The position numbers were made by a program, and so were the translations under genes. DNA of 18,602 nt, from assembly GCA_039923455.1 (NCBI GenBank), contig JBDTCS010000268.1:1-18602 (forward strand). The letters run 5' to 3'. Source of the DNA: JBDTCS01 sp039923455 (lineage in GTDB: Bacteria; Bacteroidota; Ignavibacteria; Palsa-1295). The notes under the pieces were generated by a model. That model had not been told where the DNA came from, did no database searches, and saw nothing but the letters and a program-made list of their open reading frames with translations. Numbering within the stretch: position 1 is the first letter of the stretch; each line of letters starts with the position of its first letter. Positions 1 to 7,824 of the stretch are shown here, piece by piece.

Positions 1-1
1 C

Positions 2-592
2 CGTTCAATCGACCACGGAGCAAAGTGGCAACAAATTTATGAATTCCCGAATGACGAATATCTCCAGACTCTCACTTTGAGTGCATTAAAGAGAGGCGAA
101 GTGATCTACACCTGCGTGGATACTACCTCCTACATGCGCAAGATGTTCATTTCGACTGACGACGGTGAATCCTGGACTTTCTCATTCCAAACACCATTTA
201 CGACAGGTTGGGGGGGGGATGGCATCTGCGAATCTGCGTCTGGGAAAATCAAACTTCTCTTGCCGTCCGGAACATGCACCTCGTCGAATAGAGGAAAAAC
301 CTGGGATACAATCAGCGCCATTGTCCCGACTAGAGCGGTCCCTTGGGGCGACAGCCTTGTTTACTTCAATTATGACCGGTTTACGGTGGTCGCTCCGGAT
401 GGCACCGCTTCTCAGATCCCCTACGCCAGCCCGCAACTAAGATACGGCGTTCTTGTTCCAATATCAGACTCTTCCATTGGTCTATATACAGAGATCCCTG
501 TTTATCCTGATCTAATTTTGAGTTTTAGCTCGTCGAAGGATCTCCACACATGGACAAAGTCGGACATCCTTACTGTCCCACCCCCCCGGTAA
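2..592 (+). pseudogene. Secreted Asp-box (BNR) protein, 5' part of a frameshifted gene, truncated by the window edge
   Basis: The frame is open from the left edge, so the true start lies outside the window; the TTG at 77 is only an internal codon. The segment carries Asp-box type repeats (S-x-D-x-G-x-x-W): SIDHGAKW at the very start, STDDGESW at about 152-175, SSNRGKTW further on, and a degenerate SSKDLHTW near the end. Such repeats form blades of beta-propellers in sialidase-like and photosystem-stability-factor-like folds; they mark structure, not a particular enzyme. The frame ends at a TAA (590-592) straight after seven C (581-587). Removing one C joins it without any stop to the frame that continues to 1979, so this and the next entry are one gene. 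No sialidase catalytic set is visible, so the function is unknown; a surface or secreted protein is likely. Confidence 0.8.
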
Positions 593-1979
593 TAATCCGA
601 TCATCACTATAACTCCTACGGGCCAAATCATGCTGTCTCCACCATCTCTATATCTAGACAGACAGGATACCATAATTAGCTCAACAGACCATGGCCAAAC
701 GTGGAGGACGCTCGCTACGAAGTTGCAATTCCTCGGGTTCGACGCGCAAAACGCGATGTACTTCCAATCCACCTATAGCATAATGCGATCGGCGGATGGC
801 TCCACCCTCTCACCAGCAGGATTCATCCCGAGACCGACCGTTGCGGCGATTGGTGCTTCGTCCGGTCTGCTGTTTATGACCCCTAAAGCGGGTGGCGGAC
901 TGGACGGACTGATCGACTATTCCAGTGACCAAGGCGTCTCCTGGAAATCCTGTACTTTTGCCGACACGCTTACGCGCATTGCATGGGGAGACCACTTTTG
1001 TTCGTATTCCATCGCTGGTCAACCCGCACTTATTTCTGAATTACATACTGGAGTCAACCCATATACTAGGTTCAGGCCATATTTGTTTAACCCTAACAAC
1101 GGATCATGGTCTGCCGGCTCCTATGGCCCAAGCGTTGGGAGTTTCGGTCTGTTTGAAACCGACCAGCGAGGCAATTTATACTTGGGCGCTGATTTCGTCT
1201 CGAACGATGGAGGGGTCACATGGATTGAAACCGGTTACCCGGACAAATTTCCAGGGACAGGATTTGCTTCGACTTCGGACGGGTTTATTTTCGAGTCGAG
1301 CAAGCAGCCTGTAGTGTATCGATCTTCTGACGCGGGCCAAACCTGGACGCGGCTACCATTGAAAATTCCAGGCGTCACGGTTGTAAAACTGGCTGCAGGC
1401 GCGGGCTCTATCATTGCCTCCACCGAGGAGGGTGTTTTGATTCGTAGCGATGACAATGGAAATTCGTGGTACACCTGGGTGCATGGCTTGACCGATACCG
1501 CAAGTGTCCTCGCGATGACGCAATCCGGAGAGGTCTTCATTGGAGGCTATGCCGGACTGAGGGTGTGCCGACTGTCCGACTCAGCAATGTCTGATGTTTA
1601 TCTTGGAGTTCAATCCCCCTCGATCACCGGTCTTGCGGTTGATGCAAATGGAGTGTTCGTGCAAACTGCGTTCGACGGACTTTATTATAGCGGTGGAATT
1701 GGCACTTACTCAGGCGGTCCGAACGCGTTCACGAATTATCCCAATCCGTTTCACGCTGGGACGACTACGGTCAGTTTTACACTGCGCCTGGCCGGCGATG
1801 CGTCGCTTCGTATCTACAATGAGATCGGGCAGACGGTTGAAACGATCGTTAACCAGCATCTCGAGCGAGGCGCTCACAGCTACACTTTCCAAACCGCAGC
1901 GCTCTCATCGCACGTGTACTTTGCGATTCTCCAAACCTCCCTGGGTCGAAGCTTTCTTAAGATGGTTGGAGGTCGGTAA
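593..1979 (+). CDS. Secreted Asp-box (BNR) protein, 3' part, with T9SS C-terminal sorting tail
   Basis: This continues the preceding frame after a one-base slip in the C7 run. Its first internal ATG is at 630 (449 aa), but the frame is open from 588 and the ATG is probably not a real start. Asp-box motifs recur: SSTDHGQTW, SSDQGVSW, SNDGGVTW, SSDAGQTW and SDDNGNSW, spaced as expected for propeller blades. From about residue 369 (counted from 630) comes NYPNPFHAG followed by a beta-rich tail ending in KMVGGR. This is the Por secretion-system C-terminal sorting domain, which directs Sec-exported proteins through the T9SS and is removed or anchored at the cell surface. With the upstream part the visible product is about 658 residues. 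It is a predicted extracellular or surface-attached propeller protein; its ligand or substrate cannot be told from sequence. Confidence 0.85.
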
Positions 1980-2049
1980 CGGTCAGCAAAGTGTTGCTCG
2001 ATCAAGTCAAAAGTCGTTGCTTTCAATGGGTTGTTACCTCTGAACTTTT

Positions 2050-2304
2050 ATGGTTCTTCCAAGTTTGAAGCTGCGTTGCTTCGGACTCCTCTGCGCGCTC
2101 CTCGCAATCGCAGCATCCGCTCACGCCCAATTTCATTGGAAGCAGCTTCCACTCCCGAAGGATAAACCGATCACAGAGTTCGTGCTTGAAAAAAGTGGGC
2201 GGGTGTTCATCACGTTTGATTCTGTTTGGTATCGATCGTCTGTGGTTTCTTCCAATTTTTTTCTGCCAACTAAAATTTGCGGGCCAAGAGTCATTACCGC
2301 CTGA
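2050..2304 (+). pseudogene. N-terminal fragment of a secreted protein (signal peptide plus about 45 residues)
   Basis: The 84-aa frame starts with a clear signal peptide: Arg/Lys near the N-terminus, a hydrophobic core (about 10-24) and a cleavage site AHA|Q after residue 26. The mature start, with FHWKQLPLP and a GRVFITFDSVWYRS stretch, reads like the first blade of an Asp-box protein such as the upstream gene, so it is probably the beginning of a tandem paralogue. After about 2240 the reading stops looking like a protein of that kind, and the frame ends by overlapping 11 nt with the convergent T9SS fragment. I read it as a truncated gene whose 3' part has been lost. Whether a short secreted peptide is still made is unknown. 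Confidence 0.55.
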
Positions 2305-3091
2305 TCAAAAACTTCCTCGTCACTACATTCCCTTCGCTTGCGACTCGTAGGTAGTAGGCACCGCTCGGGAGTTTTGCTACGTCGATGTTTACTTTGGGCG
2401 AATGTTCTTCGAACGTTGGAATGACCTGCCGACCTAACAGATCGAACACAGAGAGCGTGGAAGTTACCGGAAGTCCTTCGACCTTTAGATCATCATTCGT
2501 CATATGCGTCACGATCCGGCTCGGCTGGGTGGGTGCTACGGATTTTGTTTTGACGAGTGAGTAATCAAATTGAAGATCATTGCAATAAAGGGTATCGACA
2601 GCTTTGAAAGCCGAGAGATTCAGAACGCTGGATTTATCCATAATGAGCAAACCTGAAGCGCCAGGTGGATCTGCGAATGTTACGGAAGAGCCCGCCTTCA
2701 TATAGATCTCTGGTCGATTACTCGCGTATGTGCCCACCACGGAACCGCCAGGCTCAACATATATCCTGGCAGTACGAGATTCGACTTCATACTGGTCACA
2801 ATAGCTTCCCCCGGACTTCACCCACACATTTTGCCACATTCCTGTATCGAAGTCGGTCACGATATGAACATCGGCCGGGATCTGAGGTGCACATGAAAGG
2901 ATTTCAAGCTCTATATCCTGGGTGGCGACACAGCCGTTGGAGTTCGTGACGGAAATCCTCCCCCTCTTCATGCCTGGTGTCGTGAAGAACACAAATAGCG
3001 TGTCAGGTGTCGCGTTCAATGTTCCGGTGTCGTGTTCGATCGTCCACAGAGTAGATGTGTTACTAGTTCCTAATTGAATGCAACATAGCAT
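2294..3091 (-). CDS. T9SS sorting-domain protein, N-terminally truncated
   Basis: A frame of 265 aa has no signal peptide at its ATG. Residues about 15-68 resemble the second half of a PKD-like or SprB-repeat module (VTNSNGCVATQ), the middle is beta-rich and low in motifs, and the last ~80 residues form a Por-type sorting tail (STLSVFDLLGRQV, then LPSGAYYLRV and KFLIRR). A T9SS cargo must first pass the Sec system, so a copy without a signal peptide should not be exported. The frame upstream is closed by a TAA at 3101-3103, and no signal peptide is found in the neighbouring frames. The gene has therefore probably lost its 5' end. It converges on, and overlaps by 11 nt, the fragment at 2050-2304. 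Confidence 0.65.
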   Translation of the reverse strand: MLCCIQLGTSNTSTLWTIEHDTGTLNATPDTLFVFFTTPGMKRGRISVTNSNGCVATQDIELEILSCAPQIPADVHIVTDFDTGMWQNVWVKSGGSYCDQYEVESRTARIYVEPGGSVVGTYASNRPEIYMKAGSSVTFADPPGASGLLIMDKSSVLNLSAFKAVDTLYCNDLQFDYSLVKTKSVAPTQPSRIVTHMTNDDLKVEGLPVTSTLSVFDLLGRQVIPTFEEHSPKVNIDVAKLPSGAYYLRVASEGNVVTRKFLIRR

Positions 3092-3093
3092 AA

Positions 3094-3420
3094 AGAGTGA
3101 TTAGGGCCACACTCGTCCTGTTACTGGTTAACAAGAGCCACCGCGTTTCTGATAACTTCGGTTGCACTTTCGCGGTCACAAATTATGCGTTCGGTGGTAA
3201 CCTCAAATTTCAGACCCTTTTGGGGAAAGCGACTTCTCGAGCAGCAATTACTGTTAGCACTGATAGATAGGCTTGTTCAGCGATTCTATGTCCACTATCA
3301 TTATCTGACGACTTTTGCCAGGCGCAATCTCTTTTAAAGAGCTATTTCAGTAGCATGCTCGCTTTCATCCCAAAGTGGTGCAACAATTTACTGTAGAACT
3401 TACCGACGACGACTGATCAC
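3094..3420 (-). other. Gap between fragments; broken, coding-like frames, no intact gene
   Basis: No complete gene is seen. On the minus strand a frame ending with TAA at 3121-3123 reads GLKFEVTTERIICDRES, then ATEVIRNAVALVNQ. A second minus frame just upstream reads GHRIAEQAYLSVLTVIAARE. The two would join across a CCCCAAAA run near 3215-3222 with a one-base shift, and the second frame has one more stop further up. The plus strand is also open from 3094 to 3268 (with a GTG at 3097), so the strand of the former gene is uncertain. I recognise no family. The reading is a decayed gene piece, held weakly. Confidence 0.3.
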
Positions 3421-3447
3421 GGTTTTTTGCCTTTATTCAAACGCGAA

Positions 3448-3573
3448 CCATACGAAAAATACAAAGATCCGGCAGTCCTCGCGGAAGTGAGTCGCGGCCT
3501 CGGCGAGCCGATGGTCGGACGCACCACAGCATCACTTGCTCCTGGAGAACTTCTCGCCTCACGAGGTATCTAA
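3448..3573 (+). pseudogene. pdxS: pdxS C-terminal remnant (pyridoxal 5'-phosphate synthase, synthase subunit)
   Basis: The frame reads YEKYKDPAVLAEVSRGLGEP, then MVGR and a short tail ending SRGI before TAA at 3571-3573. The block DPxVLAEVSRGLGExMVG and the Arg-Gly near the end match the C-terminus of PdxS/Pdx1, a protein of about 290-300 residues that builds PLP from ribose 5-phosphate, glyceraldehyde 3-phosphate and ammonia. Only about 41 codons are left. The frame is open upstream to 3397, but those codons do not look like PdxS, and the barrel with the catalytic lysines is absent. It sits 2 nt before pdxT in the normal pdxS-pdxT order, so this is the real locus cut at its 5' side by deletion, rearrangement or misassembly. 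Confidence 0.75.
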
Positions 3574-3575
3574 AC

Positions 3576-4199
3576 TTGAAGAAAAAACGCCGCATTGGAA
3601 TTCTCGCTCTTCAAGGCGATTTTGCCGAGCATGCCGATAGACTCCGGCAACTCGGCTGCGAAACAGTTCAGGTGCGTCGATCGAAAGAGTTGATCGGAGT
3701 GGACGGCCTCATCCTGCCCGGCGGTGAATCGACTACAATCGCCATACTCGAGGATGTCTCAAGCAAGTTCAAGACGGTCGAAGCTGACAAGGAGCCTATC
3801 TTCGATGCAATCAGCCGATTGGCAACTGAGGGTTTGTCGATTTGGGGCACATGTATGGGAAGCATTTTGCTCGCCAAAGACTTCGAGGGTTCGAAGCAAG
3901 GACGAATCGGATTGATGGACATATCGGTAAGACGAAATGCGTTTGGACCACAACGCGCAAGTTCCGACATTCTACTTGATATTCCGGCTTTAGGCGCGAA
4001 ACCATTTCCCGGCGTTTTTATTCGGGCTCCGCTCTTTTTGAATGCGGTAAAAGACGTCGAGATTCTATCTAAACTTGACGGCGGTTTTGTGATGGCTCGA
4101 CAAGGTAATTTATTGGCGACGGCTTTTCATCCAGAGGTTACATCCGACAATCGCATTCATGAGTACTTTTTGAACATGCTTAAAGTAAATCACTCTTGA
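3576..4199 (+). CDS. pdxT: PdxT, glutaminase subunit of pyridoxal 5'-phosphate synthase
   Basis: PdxT is a class-I glutamine amidotransferase that splits glutamine and channels ammonia to PdxS for vitamin B6 synthesis in the cytoplasm. The family signatures are present in order: GILALQGDFAEH (8-19), LPGGESTT (47-54), the nucleophile motif WGTCMGS with Cys93, RNAFGPQ (120-126), FIRAP (148-152) and AFHPEV with His185 and Glu187, which completes the Cys-His-Glu triad. The length of 207 aa is normal. The start is a TTG at 3576, 2 nt after the stop of the pdxS remnant; a GAGG at 3562-3565 can serve as ribosome binding site, and no ATG lies nearby. The gene looks intact, yet its partner here is only a tail, so it depends on a full pdxS elsewhere, or on an assembly error. 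Confidence 0.93.
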   Translation: MKKKRRIGILALQGDFAEHADRLRQLGCETVQVRRSKELIGVDGLILPGGESTTIAILEDVSSKFKTVEADKEPIFDAISRLATEGLSIWGTCMGSILLAKDFEGSKQGRIGLMDISVRRNAFGPQRASSDILLDIPALGAKPFPGVFIRAPLFLNAVKDVEILSKLDGGFVMARQGNLLATAFHPEVTSDNRIHEYFLNMLKVNHS

Positions 4200-4258
4200 T
4201 CCTCCTCAAGGATGAAGCACTAGCAGAACACATGAACCGGTAGGTATTTAGTTGTTGG

Positions 4259-5290
4259 TTAGTGTGCGCTCAGTATTCGCTGTATTTCGTAGCGGAGTTT
4301 CTTTTTAAAAGCGATCAGCGTCGGAGCTGTTCCTAATCCGGCAAGATTCTCCGTATCTACTATATTCCCGTTACTTAAAATTGGGAATACACCTCCTTGA
4401 AGTTTTAAACCATTACTCGGCCAGTAATTATAAAACGAATGAGTCCCATCGTAATCAATAAACATCGCATGAAGAAAAACGATATACTCCCTGCCAACAG
4501 CTATTGTGCTATCATTCGAGCCAGACATATCATCTGATTCTCCTACACGTACAAAATCCGATGTGTTTTTTCCCCAAACCGGTGAGTAGGAAAAAAGAAT
4601 ACACGGATGAGACGATTGTACCAACACGCCATGTGAAGTTTGAGGTGAGCTACAACTTCCTGTCATAAGATGTTTGCCCTTTATCGTATCAATGACCTCC
4701 GCATTTACACATTGCATTGGTATGGGATGATCAGGAGTATTCCCGAGGTTATCTGCGTCGTTCACAACACCGTTTACTTTGATGTGAAGAATGACGGAAG
4801 TATTCACTAAATATCGAAGCAGCAATGAATCTGGGATAACATCATGTGCTTTTTGTTTTAACGTTTCGATGATGGCACCAGGTACACCACGATATAAGGG
4901 ATTTACATCATATCCAGCAAGCCCATATTCTTCAAACAGTGTTGCGTCATAATCAGACATTGCGAATATATACTTATTGACATATTTTAATGTGTCATAA
5001 TGTCGTAGGCGGCTGAAAAGAGAATCCAGTTGGGATTGCGATGTCAAACTTTTCATCAAGCTATCGAGATAAATATAGCCTATTAAGGTATTCAACGACA
5101 TGTCCGTCCGGAGTGTCGGTGCTACCGAGATAGGTGTGACAGGTTGCCGGTAACAGCCATTCGTCGTAGCTTTATCAATTGATCTTGATCGCTGGGCGTG
5201 AGCAAAGGCTGGTACAAGAACCAATAAAAGCAGCACAGTGAACAGGGGGTTTCCTATAAGTGCTTTTAGTTTACTTATTTTAGCATCCAT
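4259..5290 (-). CDS. Secreted protein of unknown function
   Basis: I do not recognise this 343-aa protein. It begins with a signal peptide: a basic N-terminus, a Leu/Val-rich core (about 15-28) and the cleavage site AHA|Q after residue 32, so it is probably exported to the periplasm or beyond. No lipobox and no T9SS tail is seen, and there are no other membrane segments. The C-terminal half has a run ILHIKVNGVVND, a segment CVNAEVIDTIKGK, a Cys pair, then VGREYIVFLHAMF and LQGGVFPILSNGNIV. That order (strand, 'conversion to KG', 'GxEYxVFL', 'GxFxI') resembles uncharacterised secreted bacterial proteins with an OB-like or netrin-like fold; this is an impression from pattern only. It converges with pdxT (59 nt apart) and is divergent from the DUF4190 gene. 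Confidence 0.75.
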   Translation of the reverse strand: MDAKISKLKALIGNPLFTVLLLLVLVPAFAHAQRSRSIDKATTNGCYRQPVTPISVAPTLRTDMSLNTLIGYIYLDSLMKSLTSQSQLDSLFSRLRHYDTLKYVNKYIFAMSDYDATLFEEYGLAGYDVNPLYRGVPGAIIETLKQKAHDVIPDSLLLRYLVNTSVILHIKVNGVVNDADNLGNTPDHPIPMQCVNAEVIDTIKGKHLMTGSCSSPQTSHGVLVQSSHPCILFSYSPVWGKNTSDFVRVGESDDMSGSNDSTIAVGREYIVFLHAMFIDYDGTHSFYNYWPSNGLKLQGGVFPILSNGNIVDTENLAGLGTAPTLIAFKKKLRYEIQRILSAH

Positions 5291-5394
5291 AAAAGTTATT
5301 GCGTATTACTGGTAGATAACTGCAAGTCATCAAAAATACCATAATTCTACCTCCACCCTGCCCCAACTCCTGAGAAATTCCCACATCGTTGGAG

Positions 5395-5423
5395 TTGCAT
5401 AATGCCTAAACTTGCCGTATATT
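5395..5423 (+). promoter_or_regulatory. Predicted promoter of the DUF4190-type gene
   Basis: TTGCAT (5395-5400) and TATATT (5418-5423) are separated by 17 nt, a good sigma-70 type pair. The -10 region with its next bases (TATATTCG) also fits the Bacteroidota -7 pattern TAnnTTTG with one mismatch. It lies 54 nt before the ATG at 5477. Predicted from sequence only. Confidence 0.45.
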
Positions 5424-5476
5424 CGCGGTACATAGTGTAACTCCTTCTGTCACTTTACTTAGCCGAAACATCGATT

Positions 5477-5905
5477 ATGGAGAATCAACCAATCATGCCG
5501 CCACCTCCACCGCCACCCGCTGCGGTTGTGACCGGCGCTGTACCGGGTCGTGGACTATCAATTGCAGCAATGGTGCTCGGAATACTCGCGCTTTGCGGCT
5601 CGTGGATTCCTTTTCTCGGAGTGCTGATGTTCCTGCCTGCGGGTCTTGCAGTCATCCTCGGCGGCATCGGTCTATTTCAGGCCAACAAGGTCAGTGCGCC
5701 CAAAGGCTTCGCGATCACGGGGCTCGTCACCGGTGTTATCGCGATGATCCTCGCGGTTGTGGTCACAGTTGGTGTTTCGAAATACGTTGTTGATCACGGA
5801 AATAAGTTTGGCATCAACGTCGACTCGATCATGCGTGAGGCGAGGAAAAAATCTTCGCAGACGACTACCACTACGACGACAACAACCGATACTTTAAAAT
5901 ATTAA
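5477..5905 (+). CDS. DUF4190-type small membrane protein
   Basis: The 142-aa product has a Pro-rich cytoplasmic N-terminus (six or more consecutive prolines, residues about 7-14). It then has GRGLSIAAMVLGILAL and a first membrane hairpin (about 27-65), a short loop with NKVSAPKGFAITGLVTG, and a last membrane segment (about 78-100). A polar tail ends in nine threonines before DTLKY. The order 'LSIAAMVLGIL ... GxxxG ... GFAITGLVTGVIA' is typical of DUF4190 proteins, small membrane proteins of unknown role common in many phyla. It has its own promoter and terminator, so it is probably a single-gene unit. The threonine run is coded by a repetitive ACN stretch (about 5860-5890) that could vary in length. 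Confidence 0.8.
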   Translation: MENQPIMPPPPPPPAAVVTGAVPGRGLSIAAMVLGILALCGSWIPFLGVLMFLPAGLAVILGGIGLFQANKVSAPKGFAITGLVTGVIAMILAVVVTVGVSKYVVDHGNKFGINVDSIMREARKKSSQTTTTTTTTTDTLKY

Positions 5906-5929
5906 GCTTCCAATTCCGAAGCGAATGCG

Positions 5930-5957
5930 AGCCCTTCAGAAATGGAGGGCTTTCTTC
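5930..5957 (+). terminator. Rho-independent terminator after the DUF4190-type gene
   Basis: AGCCCT (5930-5935) pairs with AGGGCT (5946-5951) around a 10-nt loop, followed by TTCTTC. It lies 25 nt after the stop codon. The stem is short but well placed. Confidence 0.6.
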
Positions 5958-5983
5958 TTGCGCTATAATTTGATGGGGAGAAA

Positions 5984-6015
5984 CGAAAAGACCTTGCTTT
6001 GGAAAGCAAGGTCTT
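5984..6015 (-). terminator. Strong terminator of the ribosomal operon, after rplQ
   Basis: AAGACCTTGCTTT (5988-6000) and its exact complement (6003-6015) form a perfect 13-bp stem with a GG/CC loop. On the minus strand the stem runs straight into TTTTCGTTT. It lies about 52 nt beyond the rplQ stop and would end the transcript of the whole alpha block. The plus strand lacks a comparable U-tract. Confidence 0.85.
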
Positions 6016-6067
6016 GACATAATGAAACCGATCGAAGTTCTTTGATCGAAGCGATTAAGCGACGGCT

Positions 6068-6625
6068 TTAAGCTGCTGCTTCGGCTTCTTTCTTCTTGCG
6101 GGTTGCGCGAGGCTTTTTCGGAGCTTCAGCTGTCGCGGCGACTGCTTCAGCTGCCTTAGCTTTGTTACGAGTCGGGCGTGGCTTTGCGACCTTATCCGCA
6201 ACTGCCGGTGCAACGGTACCCTCAGCGCCGTTCCAATCAACGAGCTCAAGAATAGCGATATGCGCGTTATCACCGTGACGCTGACCGAGCTTTACGACAC
6301 GAGTGTAGCCACCCGGACGTCCCTCAACTCGTGGAGCAATATCCGCAAAGAGGATCTTGACTGCTGCCGGATCTTTGATCTGACGAGCAACCTCACGACG
6401 AGCGTGGACCATGCCTGCAGCGATAGTCATCTCATCGCCTTTGAGCGCAAGTGCGTTCTTAGCGCGAGTGATGATCGGCTCCACGAAGATACGCGTTTCC
6501 TTCGCTTTCGCGACGGTTGTGCGAATACGCTTGTGCGTGATCAGCGATGTTGCGAGTGCATTCAGCGTGGCTGCTCTGTGGCTCGCTGTTCTCTTAAGTT
6601 TTCTGCCCTTATTACCGTGTCTCAT
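6068..6625 (-). CDS. rplQ: 50S ribosomal protein L17 (bL17)
   Basis: The protein sits on the large subunit near the exit tunnel. The start MRHGNKGRKLKRTASHR and the later blocks ATSLITHKRIRTTVAKAKE (about 25-43) and GGYTRVVKLGQRHGDNA (about 105-121) are typical bL17. The conserved core ends at about residue 130 (AILELVD). The remaining ~55 residues are a low-complexity Ala/Lys/Pro extension (blocks such as KAKAAEAVAATAEAPKKPRA) that many bL17 proteins lack but that occurs in Bacteroidota and relatives. It is the last gene of the operon, 58 nt after rpoA, with no clear Shine-Dalgarno, and is followed by the strong terminator. Confidence 0.97.
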   Translation of the reverse strand: MRHGNKGRKLKRTASHRAATLNALATSLITHKRIRTTVAKAKETRIFVEPIITRAKNALALKGDEMTIAAGMVHARREVARQIKDPAAVKILFADIAPRVEGRPGGYTRVVKLGQRHGDNAHIAILELVDWNGAEGTVAPAVADKVAKPRPTRNKAKAAEAVAATAEAPKKPRATRKKKEAEAAA

Positions 6626-6683
6626 AATCTATGCGAAAAATTGCGCTGTGTGTTCAACGTGTCAGCGTGTGGCCAACCAGTTT

Positions 6684-7676
6684 TTAATGCGTGAGTTCTG
6701 GTTGTCCTTCGAGATACTTATCGACGTCCATTCCGAACGTCAGTCCCAACTGATCGACGATCTTTCCGAGTTCATCAAGCGACTTACGTCCGAAGTTTCT
6801 GAACGTGAGCAACTCACGCTCATCACGACGAACGAGCTCTGCGATCGTTTTGATGTTCGCAGCACGCAAACAATTCTGCGAGCGAACGGAAAGCTGAATG
6901 CTATCGACCGGCGTCAGAAGCATAGCGCGAATACGCTCTGTCTCTGTGTCAGCGATTGGCTTCACCGGCTCTTCCTCTTCCGGTCCGCCAAAGCGAACGA
7001 AGAGATTTACGTGATCGCGCATGATACGACCTGCGATCGTAACAGCTTCTTCCGGAGTGAGCGAACCATCGGTGTCGACATCGAGCAACAAGCGCTCATA
7101 ATCGGTCTTCTGTCCAACGCGTGTCGGCTCTACGATAAACTTTACATTGACGATCGGCGTGTAGATCGAATCGATCGCGATTGTTCCGAGCGGTGCATCG
7201 AGTTGCTTGTTCTCGTCCGAAGGCACATACCCGCGACCGTGACCAACGCGAAGCTCCATCTGCACTCTGCCATCGTTGGACAGTGTGAAGAGATGCTGTT
7301 CGGGATTAAGAATTTCGAGTTCGGTTGTGAACTGCTGTAAATCGGCAGCTTTGAAATCTCTTGGTCCCTGAACGTCCACTAAAAGACGTGTCGAAACTTT
7401 CTGTTCTGTGCGAAGGCGAACAGCCTTCAAATTCAAGATGATCTCTGCGACGTCCTCGATAACGCCCTTGATGGTCGAGAACTCATGCAGGACACCGTCG
7501 ATACGTAAACTTGTAAATGCTGTGCCAGGAATGCTGGAGAGCAATACGCGTCGCATCGCGTTACCGAGCGTCGTGCCGTAGCCTTCTTCAAGAGGGGAAG
7601 CGATAAATCTTCCGAACGTGGCAGTCTTGCTGGACTCCTCCAATTCGATCCTCTCAGGCATGTGCAGGTTTGTCAT
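6684..7676 (-). CDS. rpoA: DNA-directed RNA polymerase subunit alpha
   Basis: The alpha subunit dimerises to nucleate RNA polymerase assembly and contacts promoter DNA and activators through its C-terminal domain. The N-terminal domain carries FGRFIASPLEEGYGTTLGNA followed by MRRVLLSSIPG, and later GRGYVPSDENK; the C-terminal domain carries SVRSQNCLRAANIKTIAEL and NFGRKSLDELGKIV. I chose the ATG at 7676 (MTNLHMPERIEL, 330 aa), which fits the usual family length and N-terminus. An upstream TTG at 7700 is in frame but would add eight unusual residues. A GGGAG on the minus strand about 12 nt before the ATG is a weak binding site. The gene lies between rpsD (148 nt from the rpsD stop to this ATG) and rplQ, as in the standard alpha operon. 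Confidence 0.97.
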   Translation of the reverse strand: MTNLHMPERIELEESSKTATFGRFIASPLEEGYGTTLGNAMRRVLLSSIPGTAFTSLRIDGVLHEFSTIKGVIEDVAEIILNLKAVRLRTEQKVSTRLLVDVQGPRDFKAADLQQFTTELEILNPEQHLFTLSNDGRVQMELRVGHGRGYVPSDENKQLDAPLGTIAIDSIYTPIVNVKFIVEPTRVGQKTDYERLLLDVDTDGSLTPEEAVTIAGRIMRDHVNLFVRFGGPEEEEPVKPIADTETERIRAMLLTPVDSIQLSVRSQNCLRAANIKTIAELVRRDERELLTFRNFGRKSLDELGKIVDQLGLTFGMDVDKYLEGQPELTH

Positions 7677-7824
7677 ACTTCTTCTTTGCAGCTCCCTCAA
7701 TAGTTAAATACCAATAATACTAAAGTCTTTTTTATTCCACTGCACCCTCTGTTCCGGAGGATGCTTATTCGCTTAGGATACGCGGCTCGTTGCAAGAAGC
7801 AACGTGCCTCGAACGCTAAAACGA

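Noticed and set aside
2050..3573. Insertion sequence or phage remnant as the cause of the gene fragments
   Set aside because: No transposase-like or integrase-like reading, terminal inverted repeats or target duplication could be found by eye.
4200..4220. ATCCT / AGGAT inverted repeat after pdxT as a terminator
   Set aside because: The stem has only 5 bp and no T-run follows.
6411..7340. Long plus-strand open frame (309 aa) across rplQ and rpoA
   Set aside because: It is antisense to two certain genes, rich in Cys, Arg and Ser, and resembles no protein; it is a shadow of their codon use.
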